Origin: Anaerolineae bacterium
Lineage (GTDB): Bacteria; Chloroflexota; Anaerolineae; Anaerolineales; Anaerolineaceae
Reading direction: 5' to 3'
DNA length: 64,000 nucleotides
Assembly: GCA_013314735.1 (NCBI GenBank)
Contig: JABUFD010000004.1
Span: 205,938 to 269,937 of the forward strand
Every line of letters starts with the position of its first letter. Position 1 is the stretch's first letter. Below are positions 24,056-32,458 of the stretch, in pieces. A program made the position numbers and the translations under genes. Below the pieces are notes generated by a model. It did not search any database and was not told the DNA's origin. It saw only the letters and a list, made by a program, of their open reading frames with translations.

Positions 24056-25414
24056 ATGAAATTCGATTGGTTCCGTTCCAAAACCTTCGAGTACACACTG
24101 CGGGGGGCTGTCTATTATTGGGTCTTTTGTTTCGGGTTCAGCAGCTACGACACCTTCATAAACCTGTACTTCGCCCAGATCGGCTACTCCAGCCTGCAAA
24201 TTGGCCTGCTGGCGGCAGCCGTTTGCACGGTGTTATTCTTCGCAGCACCGCTGATCAGCAGCCTGGGTGACCGCTGGAATCAACGCAAAATCGTACTCGG
24301 CGCTGCCCTGGCCTTGATGGCAATCGCCCTGGTGATCCTGGGTTTCCCAACCGGTTTTTTACCGGTCTTTCTGCTGTATACCCTCACGGCAGTCTTCCGC
24401 GCACCGGTATCACCATTGGCAGACAGCCTGGCCACCGAAATGGAAAAGCATAACCGTTCCTCATTCACAACCATGCGCGCCATTGGCTCTTTGGGCGGCG
24501 GCATGGCCGCGATTGGTTTCGGCTTTCTGTGGGCCCTGATAGGCTTCGAAACCATGTTCCTGATTGGTGGGCTGTTGCTGTTCCTGGCAGCACTTGCCAC
24601 CCAGCTCCTGGTGGAATACCCCTCCCTCAAAAAGCATGACAACCCATTAAACTACAAAGATGTTCTTCAGAACCGAACATTAATCTTTGTCTGGGTTTCT
24701 TCCATCCCGGTGTGGGTTGCCCTGTTTATGAGCTGGACGTTTGAGGGCATCTATGTGCAGAGCCTGGGTGGAACCGCCGCCCTGATCGGCCTGATCCGCG
24801 GGTTGGCGATCCTGGTGGAAGTGCCGGCGATGATCTTTTCAGGTAAGCTCCTGAAGAAAGCCAATAGCGTGGAAATCCTCTACGGTGCCGTCTTCCTGCT
24901 GGCCGCCACCCACTTTGTCTATGCCCTGATTCCCAACCCAAATTGGCTCCTGTGGATCAGCATCCTCAAGGGAATCGGGGTGGGATTCCTGATCACCAGC
25001 CTGGTGCGGGCAATTGCCGACCAGGCGCCTTCGGAGTACGCCTCCAGTTACCAGAGTGTGACTTCTGCCCTCACCTGGGGTTTTTCCGCCCTGGTTGGCA
25101 GCCTGCTGGGCGGTTTCGTGTTCGATGGCCTGGGAGGGCGGACCATGTTCGCGCTGTGCGCAGTCCTCACAGCTGCCGCGGTGTTGGTCCTGTACTATTT
25201 TCTCAACCGCCACGGCCAAACCATCCAGGCTGCCGCTGCCACCTACGAGGTCATCCCGCTGCCCGACCCTGAACAACGGTTCATGCAGCGGTCTCCCGAA
25301 TTATTCGCAATCAGCGATGCTCGCTCAACCCCAAAGATATCCCGGGAAGAGGAAGAAGAGATCATTATCGAGACACTGGAACGTCGTTATAGCCGGATGC
25401 TGGATGAGGACTGA
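24056..25414 (+). CDS. MFS transporter
   Basis: Major facilitator carrier, 452 residues, 12 predicted helices in two bundles. The loop between helices 2 and 3 is SSLGDRWNQRKIVLGAAL, a clear MFS motif A variant, and its second-half counterpart is GKLLKKANSVEILYG. The proline- and glycine-rich helices resemble the MFS_1-like sugar/nucleoside group. The last 55 residues are an acidic cytosolic tail. Start ATG at 24056 has no ribosome site but lies just after a promoter box. Substrate unknown. Confidence 0.85.
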   Translation: MKFDWFRSKTFEYTLRGAVYYWVFCFGFSSYDTFINLYFAQIGYSSLQIGLLAAAVCTVLFFAAPLISSLGDRWNQRKIVLGAALALMAIALVILGFPTGFLPVFLLYTLTAVFRAPVSPLADSLATEMEKHNRSSFTTMRAIGSLGGGMAAIGFGFLWALIGFETMFLIGGLLLFLAALATQLLVEYPSLKKHDNPLNYKDVLQNRTLIFVWVSSIPVWVALFMSWTFEGIYVQSLGGTAALIGLIRGLAILVEVPAMIFSGKLLKKANSVEILYGAVFLLAATHFVYALIPNPNWLLWISILKGIGVGFLITSLVRAIADQAPSEYASSYQSVTSALTWGFSALVGSLLGGFVFDGLGGRTMFALCAVLTAAAVLVLYYFLNRHGQTIQAAAATYEVIPLPDPEQRFMQRSPELFAISDARSTPKISREEEEEIIIETLERRYSRMLDED

Positions 25415-25470
25415 AAGCGCAGGTATAATCAAGCCAATCCCCTGATCATGATCGTCTACAGGAAAGGCAT

Positions 25471-26559
25471 ATGCTGCGTTCTTTACGGCTGCTGCGACTC
25501 AAAAAACAATTCAGGAAAGCATTTTTCGAACCCCTGCCAGAGCTGCCTACGGGCAGTCGTGATCCTGTGTATGGTCTGGTGGAGCAATTGCGACGGGAGT
25601 ACCAGCGCCGCAGACCGGTGCAACCCGCACATCAGAAGTCGCCCCGCGAACTCCGATCTGATGCCCGCATGCAGCTGTTGGTTGACAGTCAGTTTGCCAA
25701 TCCCCTCCCGCCCGTACCGGAAGTCTGGCATGAAACCATCTCCGCCAATGGCACTGATCTACCGATGCGCATCTATATCCCTAAAGGCCGCGGACCTTAC
25801 CCGGTTGTGGTCTACCTCCACGGCGGCGGCTGGGTCTCCGGCGATCTCGATACCGCCCATCCGGCTGCGCTGCAGATCGCTGCCAAAACCGGCTGGACCG
25901 TGGTCAGCGTGCAATACCGCCTGGCGCCGGAACATCCTTTTCCAGCCGCCCTGCAGGATGCCTGCGCAGTGTTGCGGTGGTGCGCCGCGCCGGAGAATTC
26001 ACAGCCAATGCGTGGTGATCCGGGCCGAATCATCATCGCCGGGGATGGTTCTGGAGCCAACCTTGCAGCTGCCGCCTGCTTGCTCAACCGTGATCGCCAG
26101 GGTCCTCCCATCGCTTATCAGCTTTTGTTAAATCCCATCCTCGACCTGCTGCACTTTGACCGTCCGACCTACAGCCAGTATCGTCAAGGTCACACCCTGA
26201 CGGCTGAGGATGTGCCCTTTTTCGTGCGCCATTATATCGCTGATCCGGTGCTTGCCACGGATCCGCTCGTTTCTCCACTGCTTTCCGCTAATCTGGCGGG
26301 GCTGCCGGCCGCACTGGTTGCTGTGGCGGAATACGATGTGGCACGCAGTGACGGCGAAGAGTATGCCGACCGCCTGGCATCCTTTGGCGTTCCCGTTCAG
26401 CGGTTCTTTGCCGCTGGCATGGAACACGGCTTTTTCGACATGCAGCACCTGGTCCCCCGCGCAGGGCGATATGGCAATCAGATTCTGGAGATTGTCGCGA
26501 AATCGATAAGTGTCCCTAGTCCCAATCCCCATCCACCGGGCGGTTCCGCAGGCGCTTGA
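25471..26559 (+). CDS. Alpha/beta hydrolase of the HSL type with a displaced catalytic Ser
   Basis: Hormone-sensitive-lipase-like esterase fold, 362 residues. The oxyanion motif HGGGWVSGD is intact, the acid is likely in EYDVARSDGEEY, and the His is in EHGFFDM. The nucleophile elbow normally reads GDSAGGN; here it reads GDGSGAN (residues 191-197), so Gly193 holds the usual Ser place and Ser194 is next to it. The enzyme may be inactive, use Ser194, or have another role. Start ATG has AGGAAAGG upstream, and a TATAAT lies about 40 bases before it. Its 3' end overlaps that of ArfB on the other strand. Confidence 0.8.
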   Translation: MLRSLRLLRLKKQFRKAFFEPLPELPTGSRDPVYGLVEQLRREYQRRRPVQPAHQKSPRELRSDARMQLLVDSQFANPLPPVPEVWHETISANGTDLPMRIYIPKGRGPYPVVVYLHGGGWVSGDLDTAHPAALQIAAKTGWTVVSVQYRLAPEHPFPAALQDACAVLRWCAAPENSQPMRGDPGRIIIAGDGSGANLAAAACLLNRDRQGPPIAYQLLLNPILDLLHFDRPTYSQYRQGHTLTAEDVPFFVRHYIADPVLATDPLVSPLLSANLAGLPAALVAVAEYDVARSDGEEYADRLASFGVPVQRFFAAGMEHGFFDMQHLVPRAGRYGNQILEIVAKSISVPSPNPHPPGGSAGA

Positions 26560-26944
26560 TCTCGCCGTGCGCTTTCTTGGCGGAAAGGCGTCGTTCCTGA
26601 ACGGACCGTGGAACACGGGTGGGAAGCCGTTTTTGCGGCAGCCGCGCGGCTTCTTCGAGCAGCTCCTGAAAGCGTGATAGGGCGGCCTCACGGTTCTGAA
26701 GCTGCGTACGGTGTTCCACACTGCGGATCACCAGTTCGCCATCCCGCGTCAATCGCCGGCCTGCCAGCGCCATCAACCGCTGCCGAACCGCTTCCGGAAG
26801 GCTTTCATTATGAGCAATATCAAAGCGCAACACCACTGCGCTGGCCACCTTGTTCACATTTTGCCCGCCGGGACCGCCTGCCTGAACGCTTTCAAAGCGT
26901 AATTCCTTTTCATCGATCTGCAAACCGTACGTAAATTCAATCAT
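26516..26944 (-). CDS. arfB: Ribosome rescue factor ArfB (peptidyl-tRNA hydrolase, GGQ type)
   Basis: Stalled-ribosome rescue hydrolase, 142 residues, the normal ArfB/YaeJ length. The catalytic GGQ loop is intact in QAGGPGGQNVNKVAS, with the usual SSGAGG-like lead. After the globular domain comes a basic tail (RLSAKKAHGEIKRLRNR) that enters the mRNA channel in family members. The tail then ends in an unusual acidic DGDWD. Upstream on the minus strand a TATAAT (26968-26973) and GGAAGG ribosome site support the start. The promoter region is shared head-to-head with birA. Confidence 0.92.
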   Translation of the reverse strand: MIEFTYGLQIDEKELRFESVQAGGPGGQNVNKVASAVVLRFDIAHNESLPEAVRQRLMALAGRRLTRDGELVIRSVEHRTQLQNREAALSRFQELLEEAARLPQKRLPTRVPRSVQERRLSAKKAHGEIKRLRNRPVDGDWD

Positions 26945-26976
26945 TTTTCTTGCCTTCCAATGTGAGAATTATAACA

Positions 26977-27005
26977 TTCCCACCACACGGTTTTTTCGAT
27001 ACAAT
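26977..27005 (+). promoter_or_regulatory. birA promoter, interleaved with the arfB promoter
   Basis: Plus strand: TTCCCA (26977-26982), 17-base spacer, TACAAT (27000-27005), six bases to the birA ATG. Minus strand: a TATAAT at 26968-26973 serves arfB. The two promoters lie within 40 bases and diverge, so their use may be mutually exclusive. Confidence 0.6.
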
Positions 27006-27011
27006 CAAACC

Positions 27012-27812
27012 ATGTATGACCTGGCCTGCCTCCATGAATCCATCGCATCATTGCCGATTGCGGACTTGCTCTATTTCGACAGCATTGGATCCACCAATAC
27101 CGAAGGCCTTCGCCTGCTGGAAACCGGGAGCGTTACTGGTGATGTGCTGTTGTTGGCACAGGAGCAGACCGCAGGACGGGGACGCTTTCAACGCACCTGG
27201 ATCAGCACTCCCCAGGACAGCCTGACCTTCAGCCTGGTATTGACGCAGCTGGATATGCTCCCAGCCCAATTACTGGGCCTGCTGCCTCTGCTGGGCGCGG
27301 TGGCCGTGGTGGAAGCCCTGGAGCAGTTCGGTATTCCGCCGGGTGTCAGTGTACGGATCAAGTGGCCGAATGATGTCCTGCTCAACGACGGCAAAGCCTG
27401 TGGCATCCTCAGTGAGGCCAGCTGGGACAGTACCCGCCTGCGTGGGGTGGTGGTCGGGATTGGTATCAATCTTGGACATGGCTCGGTTCCCCCGCCGGAA
27501 TCGGTAAGGTATCCTGCCACCAGTATTGAGGATTGTTTTGGTACCCGACCAACATGCGAAAATCTCCTGGCGCTGGTACTCACCCGCTTTTTCGCATGGC
27601 TGCCGAAGATCACTGAGCCATGCTTTGTGACCCTATACCAAAATCATTTGGCGTTTATTGGAGAATCGGTTAATATATTTAATGAAGCAGGCCACCAGGC
27701 GATGACCGGGACAGTTTTAGGCATCACTTCCACCGGCGACCTGATTCTGAAGCAGGAAAACAACAGCACCATCCTTTGCAGCGCGGGAGAGATCACCGTC
27801 CGGTCGGCATAA
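27012..27812 (+). CDS. birA: Biotin--[acetyl-CoA-carboxylase] ligase
   Basis: Biotin protein ligase that attaches biotin to the carboxylase carrier protein via biotinyl-AMP, 266 residues. The biotin/AMP loop GRGRFQRTW, the catalytic IKWPNDVLL motif and the GIGINLG strand are all present. There is no N-terminal helix-turn-helix, so it is the monofunctional class I form and not a repressor. The C-terminal SH3-like cap (GTVLGITSTGDLILKQE) is complete. The ATG comes six bases after a TACAAT box, predicting a leaderless mRNA. Confidence 0.93.
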   Translation: MYDLACLHESIASLPIADLLYFDSIGSTNTEGLRLLETGSVTGDVLLLAQEQTAGRGRFQRTWISTPQDSLTFSLVLTQLDMLPAQLLGLLPLLGAVAVVEALEQFGIPPGVSVRIKWPNDVLLNDGKACGILSEASWDSTRLRGVVVGIGINLGHGSVPPPESVRYPATSIEDCFGTRPTCENLLALVLTRFFAWLPKITEPCFVTLYQNHLAFIGESVNIFNEAGHQAMTGTVLGITSTGDLILKQENNSTILCSAGEITVRSA

Positions 27813-27858
27813 AACTTGCTCCCACTGCATACATATTTGGGCCAAGCTGGAGGTAAGC

Positions 27859-28206
27859 ATGTTTGATGATTTGCGTGAACAATTGAATGACAATTCGTTT
27901 GATGAAACCCAGGACAACAAAACCGCGGATTCAGGCAGCGGCCAACCCAGCAGCCCATTTCTGTTTGTGGATGACGCCCAGATTGACGGCGCCCTGCAGG
28001 AATATGAGAAGCTGGATCGGTTTGAAGGATACGGCATTTATGAGGAAGAAGAACCTGAATCAAAAGAGACTGTAGAAGAGAAGCGCTTTTTGGGAATGAA
28101 CGCGCCCCAGCGCTTTATGCTTTCGCTGATGATCTTCTTTATGGTGGTGATACTTGGCGCTTTTTGCCTGATTCTGACAGGAAAAATCGTCCCACCCTTC
28201 TTCTAA
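27859..28206 (+). CDS. Small tail-anchored membrane protein of unknown function
   Basis: 115 residues; not recognised. The first 80 residues are acidic and polar, with a EEEEPESKETVEEKR run. A single helix near the C-terminus (FMLSLMIFFMVVILGAFCLI) leaves a short tail outside. GGAGG lies seven bases before the ATG. It stands 46 bases after birA and may be co-transcribed with it; a terminator follows. No catalytic motif is seen. Confidence 0.7.
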   Translation: MFDDLREQLNDNSFDETQDNKTADSGSGQPSSPFLFVDDAQIDGALQEYEKLDRFEGYGIYEEEEPESKETVEEKRFLGMNAPQRFMLSLMIFFMVVILGAFCLILTGKIVPPFF

Positions 28207-28243
28207 ATCCCCTCTCTTCTACATAATTTCCGCAAGAATTATA

Positions 28244-28273
28244 ACCGGACCCTTGCCCAGGCGTCCGGTTTTT
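28244..28273 (+). terminator. Terminator of the birA-small protein unit
   Basis: ACCGGAC (28244-28250) pairs with GTCCGGT (28263-28269) over a 12-base loop and runs into five T. It lies 38 bases after the stop. Confidence 0.75.
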
Positions 28274-28281
28274 GGCATAAT
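28253..28281 (+). promoter_or_regulatory. Possible promoter of the sigma-factor operon
   Basis: TTGCCC (28253-28258), 17-base spacer, CATAAT (28276-28281), overlapping the preceding terminator. It would give a leader of about 135 bases before the GTG at 28423. A second, weaker TTGCAA / TAGAAT pair lies nearer the gene; an autoregulated ECF promoter is also possible. Confidence 0.4.
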
Positions 28282-28422
28282 GGAGAGTGCGGAAACGGAA
28301 CGAAGAAGAACGAAGCAGAAACGAAACAATCAGCAAAGAACACCGGTGGAAAACGAACTCGTTTTGCAACCTGTGCTGGTTTTCTGCGTAATAGAATATA
28401 GAGCAACAGATCAGGAGAAGCA

Positions 28423-29019
28423 GTGGACACACAAATCGAGCGGTGGCTGGATGCAGCCATTCAAGGAAACGATGAAGCGTACGGCCACCTGGTGGAATAC
28501 TACCAGACCGGCGTTTTCAACTTATGTTATCGCATGCTGAACAACCGGCAGGAAGCCGAAGACGCCGCCCAGGAAGTTTTCTGGCGCGCGTATAATGCCC
28601 TCCACCGCTACGACCGTGATCGATCCTTCCAGACCTGGCTGCTGTCGATTGCCTCTCATTTCTGCATCGACCAGCAGCGCAAACGAAAATTAACATTAAT
28701 TGATATCGATGAACCGTTTGAAGAGACATTTCGCGATGGGAACAGCCCTACCCCTGAGAAAACCATGCTGCTCAGGGAGAACAGCACCCAGATCGAAGCC
28801 ATGCTGGAGACACTCAAGCCCACCGACCGTGCGGCACTGATGCTCCGCTATTGGTACGAAATGTCCGAAAAAGAAATCGCCGAGTCGCTCTCACTCTCGG
28901 TCAGCGCAGTCAAAAGCAGATTATTCCGGGCGCGAAAGGAACTCGCGCTGGCTTTTGACGATGACAGCATGGAATCTCAAAGAACTGAAAGGGAATTGTA
29001 TGAACCATCAAATGTTTGA
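28423..29019 (+). CDS. ECF-type RNA polymerase sigma factor
   Basis: Sigma-70 family, extracytoplasmic-function type, 198 residues. Region 2 is seen as EAEDAAQEVFWRAYNAL..FQTWLLSIASHFCID (core binding and -10 recognition), and region 4 as MSEKEIAESLSLSVSAVKSR, the helix-turn-helix for the -35. The start is GTG at 28423 with CAGGAGAAG before it. It overlaps the next gene, an anti-sigma-like membrane protein, by 20 bases, and that overlaps an exported bactofilin-like gene by four. This is the classic layout of a membrane-signalled sigma switch. Confidence 0.92.
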   Translation: MDTQIERWLDAAIQGNDEAYGHLVEYYQTGVFNLCYRMLNNRQEAEDAAQEVFWRAYNALHRYDRDRSFQTWLLSIASHFCIDQQRKRKLTLIDIDEPFEETFRDGNSPTPEKTMLLRENSTQIEAMLETLKPTDRAALMLRYWYEMSEKEIAESLSLSVSAVKSRLFRARKELALAFDDDSMESQRTERELYEPSNV

Positions 29020-29536
29020 AGAATGGGCGCTGTCGCCGGAAACATGCAGCCCGGAGGAACGGGAAGCCCTGCAGCAGCACCGCCAACAGTGTGAAAGCTG
29101 CGACCGATTGGCTCGCAGTTGGAAGCGCATTGAATCTGTGCTGGACACCGCACCTTTTGCTCGTCCGGCAGAAGGTTTCGCGCAGCGCTTCCAGCAAAAC
29201 CTGGCAGCGCGCAAGGCTGCCGCTCATAAACGCCAGGCACGGAAATTTCTGTTGATTCTGGGCATCACCTTCGCCGTGTCAATCCTTGCCGGGAGTGTCT
29301 ATTTCTATAGCATCAACCCACCCCAATTCCTGCTTACACAGGTCTTTCGGACGGCAGCCAATCTGCTGGTAACCGTTGAGAACATCAAGATCATCTCCAG
29401 CACCTTCCTTGGGTTCACCCCCGGCGCAATTTTCCTGCCAATCCTGATGGTAAGTGCCAGCGCGTTGGGCGGCTTTGCCCTCCTGTGGTTCACCGCCATT
29501 TGGAAATTCACTCTCCATGGAGAAAAAGCCCAATGA
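29000..29536 (+). CDS. Membrane anti-sigma factor with HC2-type zinc finger
   Basis: 178 residues from the ATG at 29000. The N-terminus has EEWALSPETCSPEER then HRQQCESCDRL, the HxxxCxxC of zinc-finger anti-sigma domains. A first membrane helix lies near residue 80 (LLILGITFAVSILAGSVYFY) and a second near 145 (AIFLPILMVSASALGGFALL). The start overlaps the sigma gene by 20 bases, so it is expected to bind and hold the sigma at the membrane. The outer loop (residues about 100-140) may sense envelope stress. Confidence 0.82.
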   Translation: MNHQMFEEWALSPETCSPEEREALQQHRQQCESCDRLARSWKRIESVLDTAPFARPAEGFAQRFQQNLAARKAAAHKRQARKFLLILGITFAVSILAGSVYFYSINPPQFLLTQVFRTAANLLVTVENIKIISSTFLGFTPGAIFLPILMVSASALGGFALLWFTAIWKFTLHGEKAQ

Positions 29537-30723
29537 AATCAGCCCAGAAACTCTTAATCATGCTGTTGCTGACCCTGATCCTGGTGGGAGCAGTACCGGC
29601 GCAGACGGTTTCTGCCCAATCCACCGGAACAGACGACGGCCAGGTGGTGATTGGCGGGAATTATACCCTCAGCGCTGGTGAAACCCTGCGCGGTGATCTT
29701 GTTTTGATTGGTGGAACTGCCAGCCTTGAAGCCAATTCTGTGGTAACCGGCAGTGTGCTGATTGCCGGCGGTACCCTGGAAGCTGATGGGATTATTAAAG
29801 GTGACGTCCTCACCTTCGGCGGTATCCTTAACCTGAATGCAACTGCCCGGGTGGAAGGTGACCTGGTGAGTTACGGTGGGATCAACAATATTGCCGAAGG
29901 CGCGCGCGTGCTGGGCAGTATTGTCAACAACGAGGAAAATTTCGTCAACTTCGACTGGGGCGATTTCGACTTTGATATGCAGGGGCTCTCCCTGGGCGAT
30001 CTCGATTTCCCCAACCCAATGCCCAACAGCCAGGCGTTTGCTTCACCGCGCTTTGACCTGGTGAAACAGGTAGGCAGGTTTGTGTGGGCCATCGTCAGGG
30101 CAATCGGCCTGGCCATCCTCGCGGTGGCGGTGAGTCTGTTCGCGGCAAAACCACTGGAACGCGCATCCAAAACGCTTTTCAAATTCCCGGCAATGTCGCT
30201 TGGCATTGGACTGCTGACGATCCTGGTCCTGCCATTGATGCTGCTATTGCTGATGATCACGATCATCCTGATCCCGGTATCATTGATCGGGTTGATCGGG
30301 ATCGGTATCGCGGTTTTGTTCGGCTGGTTTGCCCTGAGCCTGATGCTGGGTGAACGGCTTGCGCAGGTGTTCCACACCGAATGGGCGCCAGCTGTCAGTA
30401 CCGGCATTGGTTCACTGGCGCTTTCCCTGGTTGCGGGTATCACCGGCATCATTCCCTGCATCGGATGGCTGTTCCCGTTCTTCTTTGCCAGCGCCGGTCT
30501 GGGCGCCGTGCTGCTGAGCCGCTTTGGTTCACGTGTTTATGTGCCTGATGCCAGCGCAACACGCGCAAAACCGGCCGCTGTACACCAACCAGAGAATGCT
30601 GGAAAACCAGACTACACATTGCCAGTCCAGGTACCGCCTGTGGAAGAAGCCTCTCCCGATGTATTGCCTCCACTGGACCTGGAGGACATAGGTGATGATG
30701 ACTCCGAACCCCGGAACGACTGA
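29533..30723 (+). CDS. Exported bactofilin-like membrane protein
   Basis: 396 residues from the ATG at 29533, whose ATGA overlaps the anti-sigma stop. An N-terminal signal peptide (LLIMLLLTLILVGAVPAQ, cut near VSAQS) leads into a bactofilin-like beta-helix of short repeats: GNYTLSAGETLRGDLVLIGG, GSVLIAGGTLEADG, GDVLTFGG, GDLVSYGG. The C-terminal half has about four to five membrane helices and a Pro/Asp-rich tail. Normal bactofilins are cytosolic; here the repeat would lie outside. As third gene of the sigma operon it is a likely target or co-sensor of envelope state. Confidence 0.75.
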   Translation: MKSAQKLLIMLLLTLILVGAVPAQTVSAQSTGTDDGQVVIGGNYTLSAGETLRGDLVLIGGTASLEANSVVTGSVLIAGGTLEADGIIKGDVLTFGGILNLNATARVEGDLVSYGGINNIAEGARVLGSIVNNEENFVNFDWGDFDFDMQGLSLGDLDFPNPMPNSQAFASPRFDLVKQVGRFVWAIVRAIGLAILAVAVSLFAAKPLERASKTLFKFPAMSLGIGLLTILVLPLMLLLLMITIILIPVSLIGLIGIGIAVLFGWFALSLMLGERLAQVFHTEWAPAVSTGIGSLALSLVAGITGIIPCIGWLFPFFFASAGLGAVLLSRFGSRVYVPDASATRAKPAAVHQPENAGKPDYTLPVQVPPVEEASPDVLPPLDLEDIGDDDSEPRND

Positions 30724-30768
30724 CATCCCAAATTACAATTCCCCTCTTAGAACAAATCATTAATGACA

Positions 30769-30801
30769 AGACATCCGATTTCTGTGGGAAATCGGATGTC
30801 T
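30769..30801. terminator. Bidirectional terminator between convergent genes
   Basis: Fourteen-bp perfect arms (30769-30782 and 30788-30801) with a 5-base loop lie between the convergent bactofilin-like and GPH symporter genes. T runs are short on both sides. The remaining part of 30724-30893 shows no gene. Confidence 0.7.
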
Positions 30802-30893
30802 CTTTTACCAGTTTACACATTGTGTTATTCGCCATGTCATTTCGCATGGCAGCCAGATGAATCATCCGCGCAGGTTGCGTTCCATTGGCCTGC

Positions 30894-32201
30894 TTATTCC
30901 TCCGCAAGCGCGATCGGCGTTTCGTTATCCCCCTCTTTCTCCGGGAAATTCACAAGGAATGAGAATCCGAAGCTGATCAACATCAGCACCAGCGGGAATA
31001 CTGTTAACAAAAAACGCGAGGCATTCCCCGGATTGGGACCGGGGTTGTTACCGCTCTCAAACTGGAACAGGACAAAGATCAGGTAAAAGGCAAAGCTGGT
31101 AAACAACCCGTTGAGTCGGTTCATGAAACCCAGCGCATTGGAGATGATCCCCTCCCGCCGCAAGTTGTACTTTTTCGTGTCTTCATCCATGATCTTGGCG
31201 CCAATCAAGTCCATCGTGGTGATCACCCCGGCGAAACCAAAGCCGACCATGGCGCTGCCGATGATCGCAGTTGCCAATGAATTCGCGAAAAAGAGGGGAA
31301 CGAAAGCAACCGCAAGCGAGATCAAGGCAATCCGCCAGATCGGGATCAGGGAATACTTTTTTACCAGACGCGCCCAGACTGCCACGCAACCGATCGCGAT
31401 CAACAATACGGATGCGAACAAAATTGTCGATTGCCCGTCTGGAATCTGCAGGGTGTACTTGACAAAGAAGGGTAACGAAGCCAGCACCAGCGACATCGCT
31501 GCGGAATAGAATGCGTTGGTAAAACCCGCCAGCCAGAATTTGCGGTTCAGGAATAAACTCTTGAGGCTGTGCCAGAATTTTGGCTTTTCCTCCTCCTCCT
31601 GGAAACCAACTTCTTTAGAAGTAAAGGTCATATACAGGATCACACCCCCGCCCAGGATGCCGTACAGGATTGCGGTCATGCTGAATCCGATTGCCCCGGT
31701 AACGAGCGGGGTCAGGGCAATGCTGATGATCATGGCGACCAGCTGAAAGGCCTGGCGCATGGCGTTGGTCCGGGCGCGGCTGGCATCGGTCTGGAACATT
31801 TCGGGGAACAGGGCTCCGTAATTGGCGTTGATCACGCTGTCAAGCGTGCCGGTGAGAATGTAAAACAGCATGGCATAGGCAAAAAGGGAATTGCCTGAAA
31901 GAAACGCGGGGGTGCTGTAGAAAGCGATGAAACACAGCACCAACAGCGGCGTGCCGATTACCAGCCAGGGGCGACGGCGCCCCCAGCGGGTGCGTGTCCG
32001 ATCAGAGAGAAAGCCGTAGACAGGGTTGTCGATGGCGTCGATGAAAGTGTACCAGAACAGGATCGAGGACAATTGCAGTGTGGTCAATCCCAGCCTGTCC
32101 ACATAATAGATCGCAGCGTAGGTTTTGAACATGTTGATCGGGATTGAGGTGCCAAACATCCCAATGGCATAATTGAATGATTTCATCCGGGGTTCACTCA
32201 T
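30894..32201 (-). CDS. GPH-family (MelB-like) sugar:cation symporter
   Basis: Glycoside-pentoside-hexuronide:cation symporter of 435 residues with 12 helices. The family signatures are the N-terminal YAIGMFG, the cation-site helix IDAIDNPVYGFLSDRTRTRW (Asp residues that bind Na+/H+ in MelB), and the loop WGRRRPWLVIGTP. It imports sugars or sulfonated glycosides with a cation. The gene stands alone; no glycoside hydrolase is adjacent. The region upstream (32202-32410) has no gene. Confidence 0.9.
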   Translation of the reverse strand: MSEPRMKSFNYAIGMFGTSIPINMFKTYAAIYYVDRLGLTTLQLSSILFWYTFIDAIDNPVYGFLSDRTRTRWGRRRPWLVIGTPLLVLCFIAFYSTPAFLSGNSLFAYAMLFYILTGTLDSVINANYGALFPEMFQTDASRARTNAMRQAFQLVAMIISIALTPLVTGAIGFSMTAILYGILGGGVILYMTFTSKEVGFQEEEEKPKFWHSLKSLFLNRKFWLAGFTNAFYSAAMSLVLASLPFFVKYTLQIPDGQSTILFASVLLIAIGCVAVWARLVKKYSLIPIWRIALISLAVAFVPLFFANSLATAIIGSAMVGFGFAGVITTMDLIGAKIMDEDTKKYNLRREGIISNALGFMNRLNGLFTSFAFYLIFVLFQFESGNNPGPNPGNASRFLLTVFPLVLMLISFGFSFLVNFPEKEGDNETPIALAEE

Positions 32202-32410
32202 GGAATCGACTCCTTTTTCTAGAAATGGCCTGTTACCCAGCGTGCGGATTGGTGATACGCACGGCTAACAATCATTATTATGGTATCAGGTTTTACCATT
32301 TCTACATACAACAGAAACGGACCTTTACAGCTCCGGGTTTGGAATCACACTCGTTGTCACCGCCCTGCAGCTGCTGCAGTGTTGTGTTAGAACGCTCGAT
32401 GAAAAGAAAG

Positions 32411-32446
32411 GTAAAAAACGTCCCGCCGGCAATTCGGCGGGACGTT
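32411..32446 (-). terminator. Terminator of the rpmH-jag operon
   Basis: Perfect 12-bp GC-rich arms (32417-32428 and 32435-32446) with a 6-base loop, followed on the minus strand by a run of six T. It lies 13 bases after the jag stop: a strong intrinsic terminator. Confidence 0.9.
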
Positions 32447-32458
32447 GGACAAACCTGT

